From: Candidatus Thalassarchaeaceae archaeon
GTDB taxonomy: Archaea > Thermoplasmatota > Poseidoniia > Poseidoniales > Thalassarchaeaceae
NCBI GenBank assembly: GCA_029940695.1
Contig: JAPYUP010000017.1
Coordinates: 1-34,633 of the forward strand
Length of the DNA: 34,633 bases
Direction: 5' to 3'
Shown: positions 7,662-13,746 of the stretch, one piece after another
How positions within the stretch are numbered: the stretch's first letter is position 1
How the letters are laid out: every line of letters begins with the position of its first letter
The notes under the pieces: generated by a model
Database searches by the model: none
Seen by the model: only the letters and a program-made list of their open reading frames with translations
Told to the model about the DNA's origin: nothing
Position numbers and translations under genes: made by a program

Positions 7662-8249
7662 ATGATGGTCAGGGTTCTGTCCGTGCTTCCCGGTCTGGTC
7701 GGTCTTATCTGTACAATGATTCTCATCGCCAGCCTGTACGGCTACTCGACCGATGAGTCCGGGACAGATGTCCCAATTGTACCGTGTTCGGACGACGAAG
7801 CGATTGGCTGCCAAGTGGGGATGACTGGCGAGGACCTGTCGGTGCCGAATGCATTCATGCTGCTCGACATCGAACTCAAGGCCGAGTGGGAAGAGCCTGA
7901 AAGGAGTTGGTTGGCTGTGGTCGACGCAGCCGCTGCCATCGACTGCCCGCCCAACTCAAATGGCCTCACGACCTGTACGGAGGAGGACTTTGCGGAGTAC
8001 ATCGTCACGGGTGGGTCGGACGCTGACGGTTCGCTGATCTTCGAGGTCGGCCCTGGAGACTACAGGTTCATCACCGCGGGCAAGAACGGCGCAACCCTCG
8101 ACTCGCAAACGGTGACGCTGAGCACCTCGGTACACCTGAACGACTACTTTGAGATTGCACTGGCTATCGTTACGGTGCTACTGCTCGCCGGGGCTGGCGA
8201 GATGGCTTTCCCGATACGAAACCTGTGGAAACGCTTCAGGGATGCCTAG
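7662..8249 (+). CDS. Membrane protein of unknown function with two end helices and an external domain
   Basis: I do not recognise a family for this 195-residue protein. It has a hydrophobic helix at ~5-28 and another at ~165-185, with an acidic region of about 135 residues between them and a short basic tail (RNLWKRFRDA). The loop contains four cysteines (PCSDDEAIGC and DCPPNSNGLTTC) that could form disulfides outside the membrane. The topology suggests that both ends are cytoplasmic with one extracellular beta-rich domain. GAGGG lies about 8 nt before the ATG. Its neighbours are two small zinc-ribbon genes, so it may belong to a poorly known membrane unit. Confidence 0.6.
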   Translation: MMVRVLSVLPGLVGLICTMILIASLYGYSTDESGTDVPIVPCSDDEAIGCQVGMTGEDLSVPNAFMLLDIELKAEWEEPERSWLAVVDAAAAIDCPPNSNGLTTCTEEDFAEYIVTGGSDADGSLIFEVGPGDYRFITAGKNGATLDSQTVTLSTSVHLNDYFEIALAIVTVLLLAGAGEMAFPIRNLWKRFRDA

Positions 8250-8268
8250 TGGATCGGGCTCAGCATCT

Positions 8269-8274
8269 TTGAAG
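8269..8274 (+). promoter_or_regulatory. Candidate TATA-position box of the 38-residue zinc-ribbon gene (TTGAAG)
   Basis: TTGAAG begins exactly 29 nt before ATG 8298, the same spacing as at ubiX and UMP kinase. It supports this tiny frame as a real gene. Confidence 0.5.
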
Positions 8275-8297
8275 AACCCCATCTTGGTAGGGCTATC

Positions 8298-8414
8298 ATG
8301 ACAAGTATGGCTTGCCCTAAATGCGGTTCTGTGATAGAGGCCGAGGGGCTTGTCCCTTCCTTGGGAGGTTACGACCTCTACTGCGTAGTCTGCGGCCATA
8401 CTTGGCACGTGTAA
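8298..8414 (+). CDS. 38-residue C4 zinc-ribbon microprotein
   Basis: Translating from ATG 8298 gives a 38-residue protein that starts MTSMACPKCGSVIEAEG, continues through a glycine-containing linker, and ends LYCVVCGHTWHV followed by TAA. The two knuckles, CPKC and CVVC, are 20 residues apart and each is followed by glycine, the classic layout of a zinc ribbon (as in TFIIB, RPB9 or TFS). The whole protein is one ribbon, so it would most likely bind a partner or nucleic acid. A second in-frame ATG at 8307 could be used. It fills the gap between the membrane protein and the convergent GTPase. Zinc binding is inferred from the cysteine pattern. Confidence 0.7.
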   Translation: MTSMACPKCGSVIEAEGLVPSLGGYDLYCVVCGHTWHV

Positions 8415-8416
8415 AA

Positions 8417-9490
8417 TCAGGTCTGCCTACTGGCGTCTGATCTGCCGACCGATCCGAGTGGCTCGTCGTCACGCGGCCAATTCTCGGGGAGCGAGAGTGG
8501 GTCGAGAATCTCGTCCGCTGCGATAATCTCGATGAGATCCATCCTCAATTCCTCCAGGCCTTCCCCAGTCTCTGCGCTGATTCTCGACCCATTTCCCTCT
8601 ACTGTGGAGTCGAGGAGGTCAGACTTACTGCTGACCACTATGATGGGCCTCTCCGAGATGAGCTCGCGAACCTCCGCGAGCAAGTTCTGCTGCTCAGAGA
8701 CGGGCGTGTTGGAACCCTTCGAGCGATCGACTAGGAAAACCAGTGCGTCGCCGAGATGCTCGAGAGCCGCTATCGCCTGCATCTCGATTGGGTTCCTCTC
8801 TATCATCGGTCTGTCCAGCAGACCGGGCGTATCGACCATCTGGTAGGCCCTCCTGCGATGAACGAAGTGCCCAAGGTGCAACTGCTTGGTGGTGAACGGG
8901 TAGGAGGCCACCTGGGGCTCGCCGCTGGAGAGCGCGCTAATCAGTGCGGACTTGCCCACGTTGGGCGAGCCTGCGACGACGATGCATGGCTCCAGCGGGT
9001 CGATGGAGGGGAGTTTGCGAAGGATATCCCTCGCCTCTCCGAGCCACAGGATCTGAGGAGATATCTGACCGATAATAGAGGAGATTCTGCCATAGGCGTG
9101 GCGTCTGGCCTTGTGGAATCCGTCGATGTCCCTGAGCCTGAGAATCTTCCTCTGTGCCTCTCCAGCGATGCGTTGGGTCTGCTCCGCGGCCCATTGCAGG
9201 GCGCCTAGGTTCTTTCGATACTCATCGCAACCCACTGCGGCGTCGACCAGCGCACGATCGAACTCCGTGAGGGCATTGAGGCTGGGCCACCTGCCAACGT
9301 AGGAATTTAGCGTCTTAGTGATGACGTCGGAGGCAGACTGAACCATCCTGTTCATCTGTTTCCGGACCCGGTGGTACTTGTCCGGGTCCTCCACAAGATC
9401 AGCTTGGTTGCTCGCTCTTCCGAAGGCCTTGTCGAGGATCTCCTGGGGATAGAGGACCGTTGGGATACTCCGCCACTCCACTGATGCCAT
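8417..9490 (-). CDS. NOG1-like GTPase (ribosome-assembly type)
   Basis: This 357-residue protein has an N-terminal helical region (~1-155), then a GTPase domain. The G motifs are clear: G1 GSPNVGKS, G3 DTPGL, G4 SSKSD and a G5-like ISAETGEG. The order and the IPTVLYPQEILDKAFGRAS opening match the OBG-related NOG1 family, which acts in large-subunit ribosome assembly; archaeal members are shorter than eukaryotic ones, as here. The frame continues to a GTG at 9526, but ATG 9490 is preceded by GGAGG with a 7-nt gap, and the GTG lies inside a TTGAAG promoter box. The C-terminal tail is acidic and probably disordered. Confidence 0.88.
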   Translation of the reverse strand: MASVEWRSIPTVLYPQEILDKAFGRASNQADLVEDPDKYHRVRKQMNRMVQSASDVITKTLNSYVGRWPSLNALTEFDRALVDAAVGCDEYRKNLGALQWAAEQTQRIAGEAQRKILRLRDIDGFHKARRHAYGRISSIIGQISPQILWLGEARDILRKLPSIDPLEPCIVVAGSPNVGKSALISALSSGEPQVASYPFTTKQLHLGHFVHRRRAYQMVDTPGLLDRPMIERNPIEMQAIAALEHLGDALVFLVDRSKGSNTPVSEQQNLLAEVRELISERPIIVVSSKSDLLDSTVEGNGSRISAETGEGLEELRMDLIEIIAADEILDPLSLPENWPRDDEPLGSVGRSDASRQT

Positions 9491-9497
9491 TGGCTTG

Positions 9498-9502
9498 CCT
9501 CC
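9498..9502 (-). promoter_or_regulatory. Shine-Dalgarno of the NOG1-like GTPase (GGAGG)
   Basis: On the minus strand GGAGG lies 7 nt before ATG 9490. It decides the start over the upstream GTG at 9526. Confidence 0.7.
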
Positions 9503-9525
9503 GTCACCGCCGCCACGGCATCGCA

Positions 9526-9531
9526 CTTCAA
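9526..9531 (-). promoter_or_regulatory. Candidate promoter box of the NOG1-like GTPase (TTGAAG)
   Basis: TTGAAG starts 41 nt before ATG 9490. As at aRF1, the box is ~12 nt further out than in leaderless genes, leaving room for the Shine-Dalgarno. A second AT-rich segment (CTATTTAG, minus strand, near 9548-9555) is an alternative TATA box. Confidence 0.45.
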
Positions 9532-9580
9532 GGCATTAGTCGGGCCCTAAATAGTCAGAATGACAGGTAGGACCCGTTTC

Positions 9581-9588
9581 TTTTTCTA
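9581..9588 (+). promoter_or_regulatory. Possible T-rich promoter box (TTTTTCTA)
   Basis: A T-rich run begins 29 nt before ATG 9610 in the expected box position, though its sequence differs from the TTGAAG type. Confidence 0.3.
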
Positions 9589-9609
9589 TGACGACGCGAG
9601 CGTCGGAGC

Positions 9610-10059
9610 ATGACGGACGAACGCAGGGGGAAGCGGGTCGAGGACCTACCAGATTGGGCGAAGCGATTGTACGAGGACTATGGATCGCCAGAGCTGGATG
9701 GCCTAGGAGATGTCTTCCAAGGACCCCTGATGGGCCGCAAATCTGGGCTGAGGAAGGACGATATCATCGAAGTTCTCCTAGACAGGAGGATGCTTCCAGA
9801 GGATTGTGAGCCTTGGGTCAGAGGGATGCTCATCGGCACCACTCGAAGCGCCATTGAGATCCTCGACTATAATGGTGACTTCCGGTCCGTCGCCAGGGAC
9901 GTGATTGTCGAAGTCAGACTAGTCACGCACCTTCGAAGAACCTACATTGAGGACAGGGAGCTGCTGAAGTTCGAGAAAGACGACATGCGTCGTCGATCGG
10001 AGATGCACGAGAAGGCCGAGAAGACCGGTGAGGGCTACGAGAGCAGTTTGTGGGGCTGA
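9610..10059 (+). CDS. Protein of unknown function, first gene of the PCD-ferredoxin-oxidoreductase unit
   Basis: I do not recognise this 149-residue protein. It is charged and probably largely helical, without membrane segments or cysteines. Features include DLPDWAKRLYEDYG near the N-terminus, a central DDIIEVLLDRRMLPEDCEPWVRGM-like amphipathic region (its one cysteine is within it), and a long charged C-terminal helix (LRRTYIEDRELLKFEKDD). A homologue search is needed to say more. It is followed after 4 bp by the pterin carbinolamine dehydratase gene, so it is probably the head of a four-gene transcript. The start ATG is the only good candidate in frame near the promoter-like T-run. Confidence 0.65.
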   Translation: MTDERRGKRVEDLPDWAKRLYEDYGSPELDGLGDVFQGPLMGRKSGLRKDDIIEVLLDRRMLPEDCEPWVRGMLIGTTRSAIEILDYNGDFRSVARDVIVEVRLVTHLRRTYIEDRELLKFEKDDMRRRSEMHEKAEKTGEGYESSLWG

Positions 10060-10063
10060 TGGA

Positions 10064-10390
10064 GTGAGTAGCCTTGCAGAGCAGCAATGCGTTCCATGCA
10101 AAGGCGGCGTGCCGCCGTTGAGCGAGGTCGAGGCGGTGAAGCTCTCCGAACATCTGCAAGAAAGTTGGCATCTGGTCGACAACCACCATCTGACTCGCTC
10201 ATGGGAGTTTCCCGACTTCGCAAGCGCGATGGGGTTCACGAACAGCCTGGGTGCCATCTGCGAGCAGCAGAACCACCATGCAGACTTCGAACTCGGATGG
10301 GGCAGGGTGCGGGCGGTAATCTACACTCACAAAATCGACGGACTGAGCGAGTCGGACTTTGTCCTCGCAGCCAAGTTCGATCGAGTATGA
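10064..10390 (+). CDS. Pterin-4a-carbinolamine dehydratase (PCD/DCoH family)
   Basis: This 108-residue protein carries the complete PCD active-site pattern: EQQNHHADFELGWGRV followed by YTHKIDGLSESDFVLAAKFD, with the two histidines and the TH dyad in place. It also has the N-terminal CVPCKGGVPPL segment seen in many prokaryotic members. The family dehydrates 4a-hydroxy-tetrahydropterins. Prokaryotic PCDs without an aromatic amino acid hydroxylase have been linked by comparative genomics to molybdenum cofactor metabolism. That fits the molybdoenzyme later in this window but is only a suggestion. I choose GTG 10064, just after the previous stop; an upstream ATG at 10028 would overlap that gene by 32 bp. 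Confidence 0.85.
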   Translation: MSSLAEQQCVPCKGGVPPLSEVEAVKLSEHLQESWHLVDNHHLTRSWEFPDFASAMGFTNSLGAICEQQNHHADFELGWGRVRAVIYTHKIDGLSESDFVLAAKFDRV

Positions 10391-10399
10391 GGTGATGCG

Positions 10400-10720
10400 T
10401 TGCCGCATACACCTTTCCGCATGCACGTTTTTGTCTGCACTAACCAGCGCGCGGAGGGACATCCACGTGGATGCTGTGCAGACAAGCGCTCGCTGGACAT
10501 CATGACGCGTCTGAAGCGGGTGGCTAGGGCGGAGGGATTGGACGATGTCAGGGTCAACAAGTCTGGGTGCCTAGACCACTGTGAAAAAGGGCCATCCTGT
10601 GTGATCTACCCAGAGGGAACATGGTACACGCTTCCGGACGACGACGAGGGACTGGGTGAGATCCTCAATCACCTCAAAAGTGGTGAGGCTGCACAGGAAT
10701 ACACCATGGTGGGCGAATGA
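10400..10720 (+). CDS. Thioredoxin-like [2Fe-2S] ferredoxin
   Basis: This 106-residue protein belongs to the thioredoxin-fold [2Fe-2S] ferredoxins. It has the opening strand HVFVCTNQRAEGHPRGCC and the second ligand pair in KSGCLDHCEKGPSCVIYPEG. The likely ligands are C14, one or both of C25/C26, C57 and C61. It would shuttle electrons in the cytosol; candidate partners are the adjacent quinone oxidoreductase or the Mo enzyme complex, but nothing proves this. The TTG at 10400 is supported by a long Shine-Dalgarno (GAGGTGAT) just before it; ATG 10421 is the alternative. Its stop overlaps the ATG of the next gene. Confidence 0.85.
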   Translation: MPHTPFRMHVFVCTNQRAEGHPRGCCADKRSLDIMTRLKRVARAEGLDDVRVNKSGCLDHCEKGPSCVIYPEGTWYTLPDDDEGLGEILNHLKSGEAAQEYTMVGE

Positions 10721-11733
10721 GGAAAGTGATTTACCCCAAGGTCGGAGGTCCTGATTCCATCGAGATTATCGAGGTCGGGGATTTGGTGGCTGGGCCGGGG
10801 GAGGTTCGCGTTAGAGTCCACAGGACCGGGATCAACTTCGCCGACCTCATGATGCGACAAGGCCTGTACGGCTCCGCACCAGACTTCCCGTTCACGCCGG
10901 GTTACGAGGCCGCCGGGGAGGTCATGGACGTCGGCTCTGGCGTCGAGGGCGTTTCTAGCGGAGACCGAGTGATTGCCATGACTGGTTTCGGAGGGTATGC
11001 CGAGCAGGTAGTGGTCACTGCCGATCGTATAGTCAAACTGCCCGACTCGATCGACTTCGACAAGGGCGCGGCCATTCCTGTTAGCTACGGCACTGCCTAC
11101 CACATGCTCATCCACCTCGGAGACCTGCGCTCAGGTGACACCGTGCTGGTGCATCACGCCGCGGGTGGCGTTGGGTCTGCGGCAGCGCAGATCTGCGCTA
11201 CATACGGAGCCTCGCTGGTGATTGGGACAGCATCGAGACCCAAGCGCGAGTTCGTGGAGGCGATGGGCATGCGCTTTGTTGACCGGGAGAGGGAGGACTT
11301 CGTCGAGGTGTGCAAGCAGATGACCGGTGGCGAGGGTGTCCACCAAGCCATCGACCCCGTCGGGGGCAAGCACCTCATGAGATCATACAGGGCGCTGCGG
11401 AACGGCGGGAAGCTGCACGTCTTCGGCGCTTCTTCGGCGGTCCCCGGAGAGCGTCGATCGTGGCTTGCTGCGATGATGATGTGGCGAGGCACACCGAGCT
11501 TCGACCCACTGAAGATGATGAACTCAAACAAAGCAGTATTCGGAGTTCACATGGGGCGCCTCAAGGACGATCAGGTGTTCAGAGGACACCTGGAATCGCT
11601 ATCTGGAATGATGCTGAAGGGGCAGATAGACCCTGTAATCGACTCGGTCTGGCGCTTTGAGCAGGTAGCGGACGCCCAACGCCACATGCACGACAGGAAA
11701 AACCGTGGCAAAATTCTCCTCGACTTCTCATAA
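10717..11733 (+). CDS. NADPH:quinone oxidoreductase-like protein (zinc-independent MDR, VAT1/PIG3-like)
   Basis: This 338-residue medium-chain dehydrogenase/reductase has the GroES-like N-terminal half (VRVHRTGINFADLMMRQGLY, TPGYEAAGEV) and a Rossmann half with HHAAGGVGSAAAQ as dinucleotide loop. The catalytic and structural zinc cysteines of alcohol dehydrogenases are absent, which places it with quinone oxidoreductases or VAT-1-like proteins. It probably reduces a quinone or enone with NADPH. The closest VAT-1-like feature is the late MMWRGTPSFDPLKMM region. Its ATG overlaps the ferredoxin stop by 4 bp, so translation is coupled. It ends 1 bp from the convergent small alpha/beta-barrel gene. 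Confidence 0.85.
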   Translation: MRKVIYPKVGGPDSIEIIEVGDLVAGPGEVRVRVHRTGINFADLMMRQGLYGSAPDFPFTPGYEAAGEVMDVGSGVEGVSSGDRVIAMTGFGGYAEQVVVTADRIVKLPDSIDFDKGAAIPVSYGTAYHMLIHLGDLRSGDTVLVHHAAGGVGSAAAQICATYGASLVIGTASRPKREFVEAMGMRFVDREREDFVEVCKQMTGGEGVHQAIDPVGGKHLMRSYRALRNGGKLHVFGASSAVPGERRSWLAAMMMWRGTPSFDPLKMMNSNKAVFGVHMGRLKDDQVFRGHLESLSGMMLKGQIDPVIDSVWRFEQVADAQRHMHDRKNRGKILLDFS

Positions 11734-11734
11734 T

Positions 11735-12064
11735 TCACAGTCCCTCTGGAACGACCATTGTGAGAATCTCGCCGTTGCAGGCGAATTCGATATCATCAGG
11801 GAGATTGATTCCTCCTTCCCCCCAAGAGGCAATTATGGGTATGGCGATATCCTGGTAGGCATCGCTGTCTATCACTGAATTCATCGTCTCTAAATCGGGC
11901 CAGACACTGACCGCGATGACTCGCTCATCATCTGCGGCTAATGCCCCCCTCATACACCCATTCTGCAGGGCGAATGCGAGGAAGTTGTCCTTCCAAGCAT
12001 TCACCATTTCTTCTGTCACTTCATTGTCGCCGGTTTTGACGACCCAGTATCTTGCTATTGGCAT
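11735..12064 (-). CDS. Small protein, possible dimeric alpha/beta-barrel (ABM/EthD-like)
   Basis: The 109-residue product begins with a strand (PIARYWVVKTG), followed by a helix (TEEMVNAWKDNFLAFALQNG), a strand pair (GALAADDERVIAVSVWPD) and a second helix (LETMNSVIDSDAYQDIAIPI). This is the pattern of ferredoxin-like dimeric alpha/beta-barrel proteins such as antibiotic-biosynthesis monooxygenase relatives. The assignment is by secondary structure and the SVWPDLETMN-like turn only, so the function is open. It has its own promoter-like TTATACA 28 nt before the ATG. No partner gene is obvious. Confidence 0.5.
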   Translation of the reverse strand: MPIARYWVVKTGDNEVTEEMVNAWKDNFLAFALQNGCMRGALAADDERVIAVSVWPDLETMNSVIDSDAYQDIAIPIIASWGEGGINLPDDIEFACNGEILTMVVPEGL

Positions 12065-12085
12065 GGTTGACCTTGAAACCGAATC

Positions 12086-12092
12086 TGTATAA
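12086..12092 (-). promoter_or_regulatory. TATA-like box (TTATACA)
   Basis: On the minus strand TTATACA begins 28 nt before ATG 12064. It is the most canonical TATA box in the window and sets the reference distance for a leaderless start. Confidence 0.55.
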
Positions 12093-12130
12093 CCATTGCT
12101 GATTGGTATTCGGAGAACTGTGTGGTCCGA

Positions 12131-12547
12131 TTACAGGCGTACTGGGCGGGTCGCGCCGCAAGCCTGGCACTTCAGCAGAGTCGTGCGGTCCTCCCTCACG
12201 AATCTGGTATCGGGGGCCTTGCACTCACCGCACAGGATGTAGGTCTTGACGTAGGAGACAATCTTTTCCTTGATTCGCTTCGGGGGGACGCGCCCCTTGA
12301 ACATGATTCGGACCTGCTCCCTGCTGCCAGAGGTACCCAGCTCATTCAGTAAGTACTGAAAAACGTGGTTGGCGTCCCTGTCCATCGCATCGACGATGTC
12401 CGAGAAGTTCCTCAGAATGGTCTGGCTGCCCTCAATCATGATGTCAGGCTCGGGCATGGTCCAACGAGAGCGTTCGCTGATGTTCTTCGGGATGCGTTCT
12501 CTGGCCCTATCCAACAGAGACTCGTAGTCGTGGTCGCTCACGGCCAT
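12131..12547 (-). CDS. eif2b: Translation initiation factor aIF2 subunit beta
   Basis: This 138-residue protein is the beta subunit of the heterotrimeric aIF2 that carries initiator Met-tRNA to the ribosome. It has the short N-terminal helix (YESLLDRARERIP), the central alpha/beta domain (QTILRNFSDIVDAMDRD, then VFQYLLNELGTSG and RVPPKRIKEKIVSYVKTYILC) and a C-terminal zinc ribbon (CGECKAPDT and KCQACGATRPV). Length is normal for archaeal aIF2-beta. The frame extends upstream to 12694, but that region overlaps dUTPase and lacks family similarity; ATG 12547 gives the usual N-terminus. It is divergent from dut with 85 bp between. Confidence 0.95.
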   Translation of the reverse strand: MAVSDHDYESLLDRARERIPKNISERSRWTMPEPDIMIEGSQTILRNFSDIVDAMDRDANHVFQYLLNELGTSGSREQVRIMFKGRVPPKRIKEKIVSYVKTYILCGECKAPDTRFVREDRTTLLKCQACGATRPVRL

Positions 12548-12632
12548 GCGACCAAACAGGGGCTTTTCACCCCACCGGACACGCAGGGGTCTCTTGCCAA
12601 CGGTCAAGGACCTCTTCTGCACCCACCGACGC

Positions 12633-13082
12633 GTGAGCGAGCCGCTCGAGATCAAGGTAGCGCGGACCCACCCGAATGCGCGCATACCAACCAAGGGCAG
12701 CGTGCACGCAGCGGGCTGGGATCTCTATTCGCTAGAAGACACGGAGGTCCCCTTCCGAGGCAGCGTCAAGCTGCGTACTGGGTTGCACATAGCCATCCCA
12801 GTGGGCTACGAAGGGCAGGTGAGGGCTCGCTCTTCTCTCGGCTCGAAGGGGCTGATTCTACCCCACAGCATCGGCACCATCGACGCGGACTACAGGGGCG
12901 AGCTGTTCGTCCTGATGACCTGGATTGGTGAGGGGGACTCGTATGTCGTCAAGGCGGGCGAAAGGATTGCCCAGTTACTCATCACACCGATACCCAAGGC
13001 CGCATTCACCGAGGTGAAGTTCGAAGAGCTTGGAGAGACTGCCCGCGGGGAGGGTGGTTTTGGTAGCACCGGGCGCTTCTGA
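12633..13082 (+). CDS. dut: dUTP diphosphatase (trimeric dUTPase)
   Basis: This 149-residue enzyme hydrolyses dUTP to dUMP, keeping uracil out of DNA. All five trimeric dUTPase motifs are present in order: AAGWDLYS, RARSSLGSKG, GTIDADYRGE, GERIAQLLI and the C-terminal RGEGGFGSTGRF arm. The intact arm argues for dUTPase rather than dCTP deaminase. I place the start at GTG 12633 because it gives a normal N-terminus (SEPLEIKVARTH) and leaves an intergenic space to the divergent aIF2-beta. An earlier ATG at 12546 would overlap that gene's start. No convincing promoter box is visible. Confidence 0.92.
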   Translation: MSEPLEIKVARTHPNARIPTKGSVHAAGWDLYSLEDTEVPFRGSVKLRTGLHIAIPVGYEGQVRARSSLGSKGLILPHSIGTIDADYRGELFVLMTWIGEGDSYVVKAGERIAQLLITPIPKAAFTEVKFEELGETARGEGGFGSTGRF

Positions 13083-13089
13083 GTCTGTG

Positions 13090-13110
13090 CCATAGCCCAC
13101 TATTCTATGG
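13090..13110. repeat. Inverted repeat CCATAG-N9-CTATGG upstream of the GfcR-like gene
   Basis: A perfect 6-bp inverted repeat lies 8 bp after dut and 46 bp before the TTG of the next gene; a further CATAG follows at 13128. It could be an operator for the downstream HTH-containing regulator, a weak terminator for dut, or chance. Confidence 0.3.
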
Positions 13111-13155
13111 ATAACTCCCGGTGGATTCATAGCATCGTGTCGTTGGGGGACAGCG

Positions 13156-13737
13156 TTGCAGTTGAGCGTTGATGAACTTAGGGCCAAGGTCGAAGGTTTT
13201 CGTGCCAGTGGGCTGAATACCCAGCAGATCGCCGACGAGCTCTCGCTGTCGCAGACCACCATACAGTGGCTTTCCGCGAGCGACTTCATTGTTGAGGACA
13301 AGCCATCTGACATCAAAGTAGGTTGGAGGTCAATCGCTGTAAAGGCTGAGCGTATAGACGCGGTGGCATTCATTTTCTGTGACATCATCGAGGAGATGGT
13401 TGGGAACGAGGTTGATACCATCGTCGGAGTCAGCATCAACGGCATAGCCTTCGCTCAGGCAGTCTCCTCCCAACTAGGTCTCGAATTCGCGGTTATCAGA
13501 AGCATCAGCGAGGATCGCAGCGGTCACCTCTCTGAGGTCTACGCGGGAATCGTCGACAAGCGCGTCGTGGTCATCGATGACGTTTACTCCTCGGGAACCA
13601 CCATGAGGAAAACCGCGGCCAGCCTGAAGGAGGCGGGCGCCGACGTTAGGCTCTGCCTAGTTCTTGCGAACAAATCTTGGACCGATGACGTCGATGGAGT
13701 TCCACTGCGCGCTTTGGTCAGGGCGGCGACAGTCTGA
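13156..13737 (+). CDS. GfcR-type HTH-phosphoribosyltransferase transcriptional regulator (PyrE-like)
   Basis: This 193-residue protein joins an N-terminal helix-turn-helix (~1-45; GLNTQQIADELSLSQTT) to a type I phosphoribosyltransferase domain. The PRPP-binding loop is VVVIDDVYSSGTTMR at ~137-151. This layout is that of the archaeal orotate-phosphoribosyltransferase-like proteins, one of which, GfcR of Haloferax, is a transcription regulator of sugar metabolism. A DNA-binding regulator sensing a phosphoribosyl or sugar-phosphate ligand is therefore more likely than a biosynthetic enzyme. The start is TTG with GGGGGA 5 nt before it. The CCATAG inverted repeat upstream may be its own operator. 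lysS follows directly. Confidence 0.85.
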   Translation: MQLSVDELRAKVEGFRASGLNTQQIADELSLSQTTIQWLSASDFIVEDKPSDIKVGWRSIAVKAERIDAVAFIFCDIIEEMVGNEVDTIVGVSINGIAFAQAVSSQLGLEFAVIRSISEDRSGHLSEVYAGIVDKRVVVIDDVYSSGTTMRKTAASLKEAGADVRLCLVLANKSWTDDVDGVPLRALVRAATV

Positions 13738-13746
13738 GGCGTGGCA

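Noticed and set aside
9491-9526. GTG start at 9526 for the NOG1-like GTPase
   Set aside because: The GTG lies within the TTGAAG box, and ATG 9490 has a GGAGG at the right distance.
12548-12694. N-terminal extension of aIF2-beta to 12694
   Set aside because: It would overlap dUTPase, has no similarity to the family, and ATG 12547 gives the normal length.
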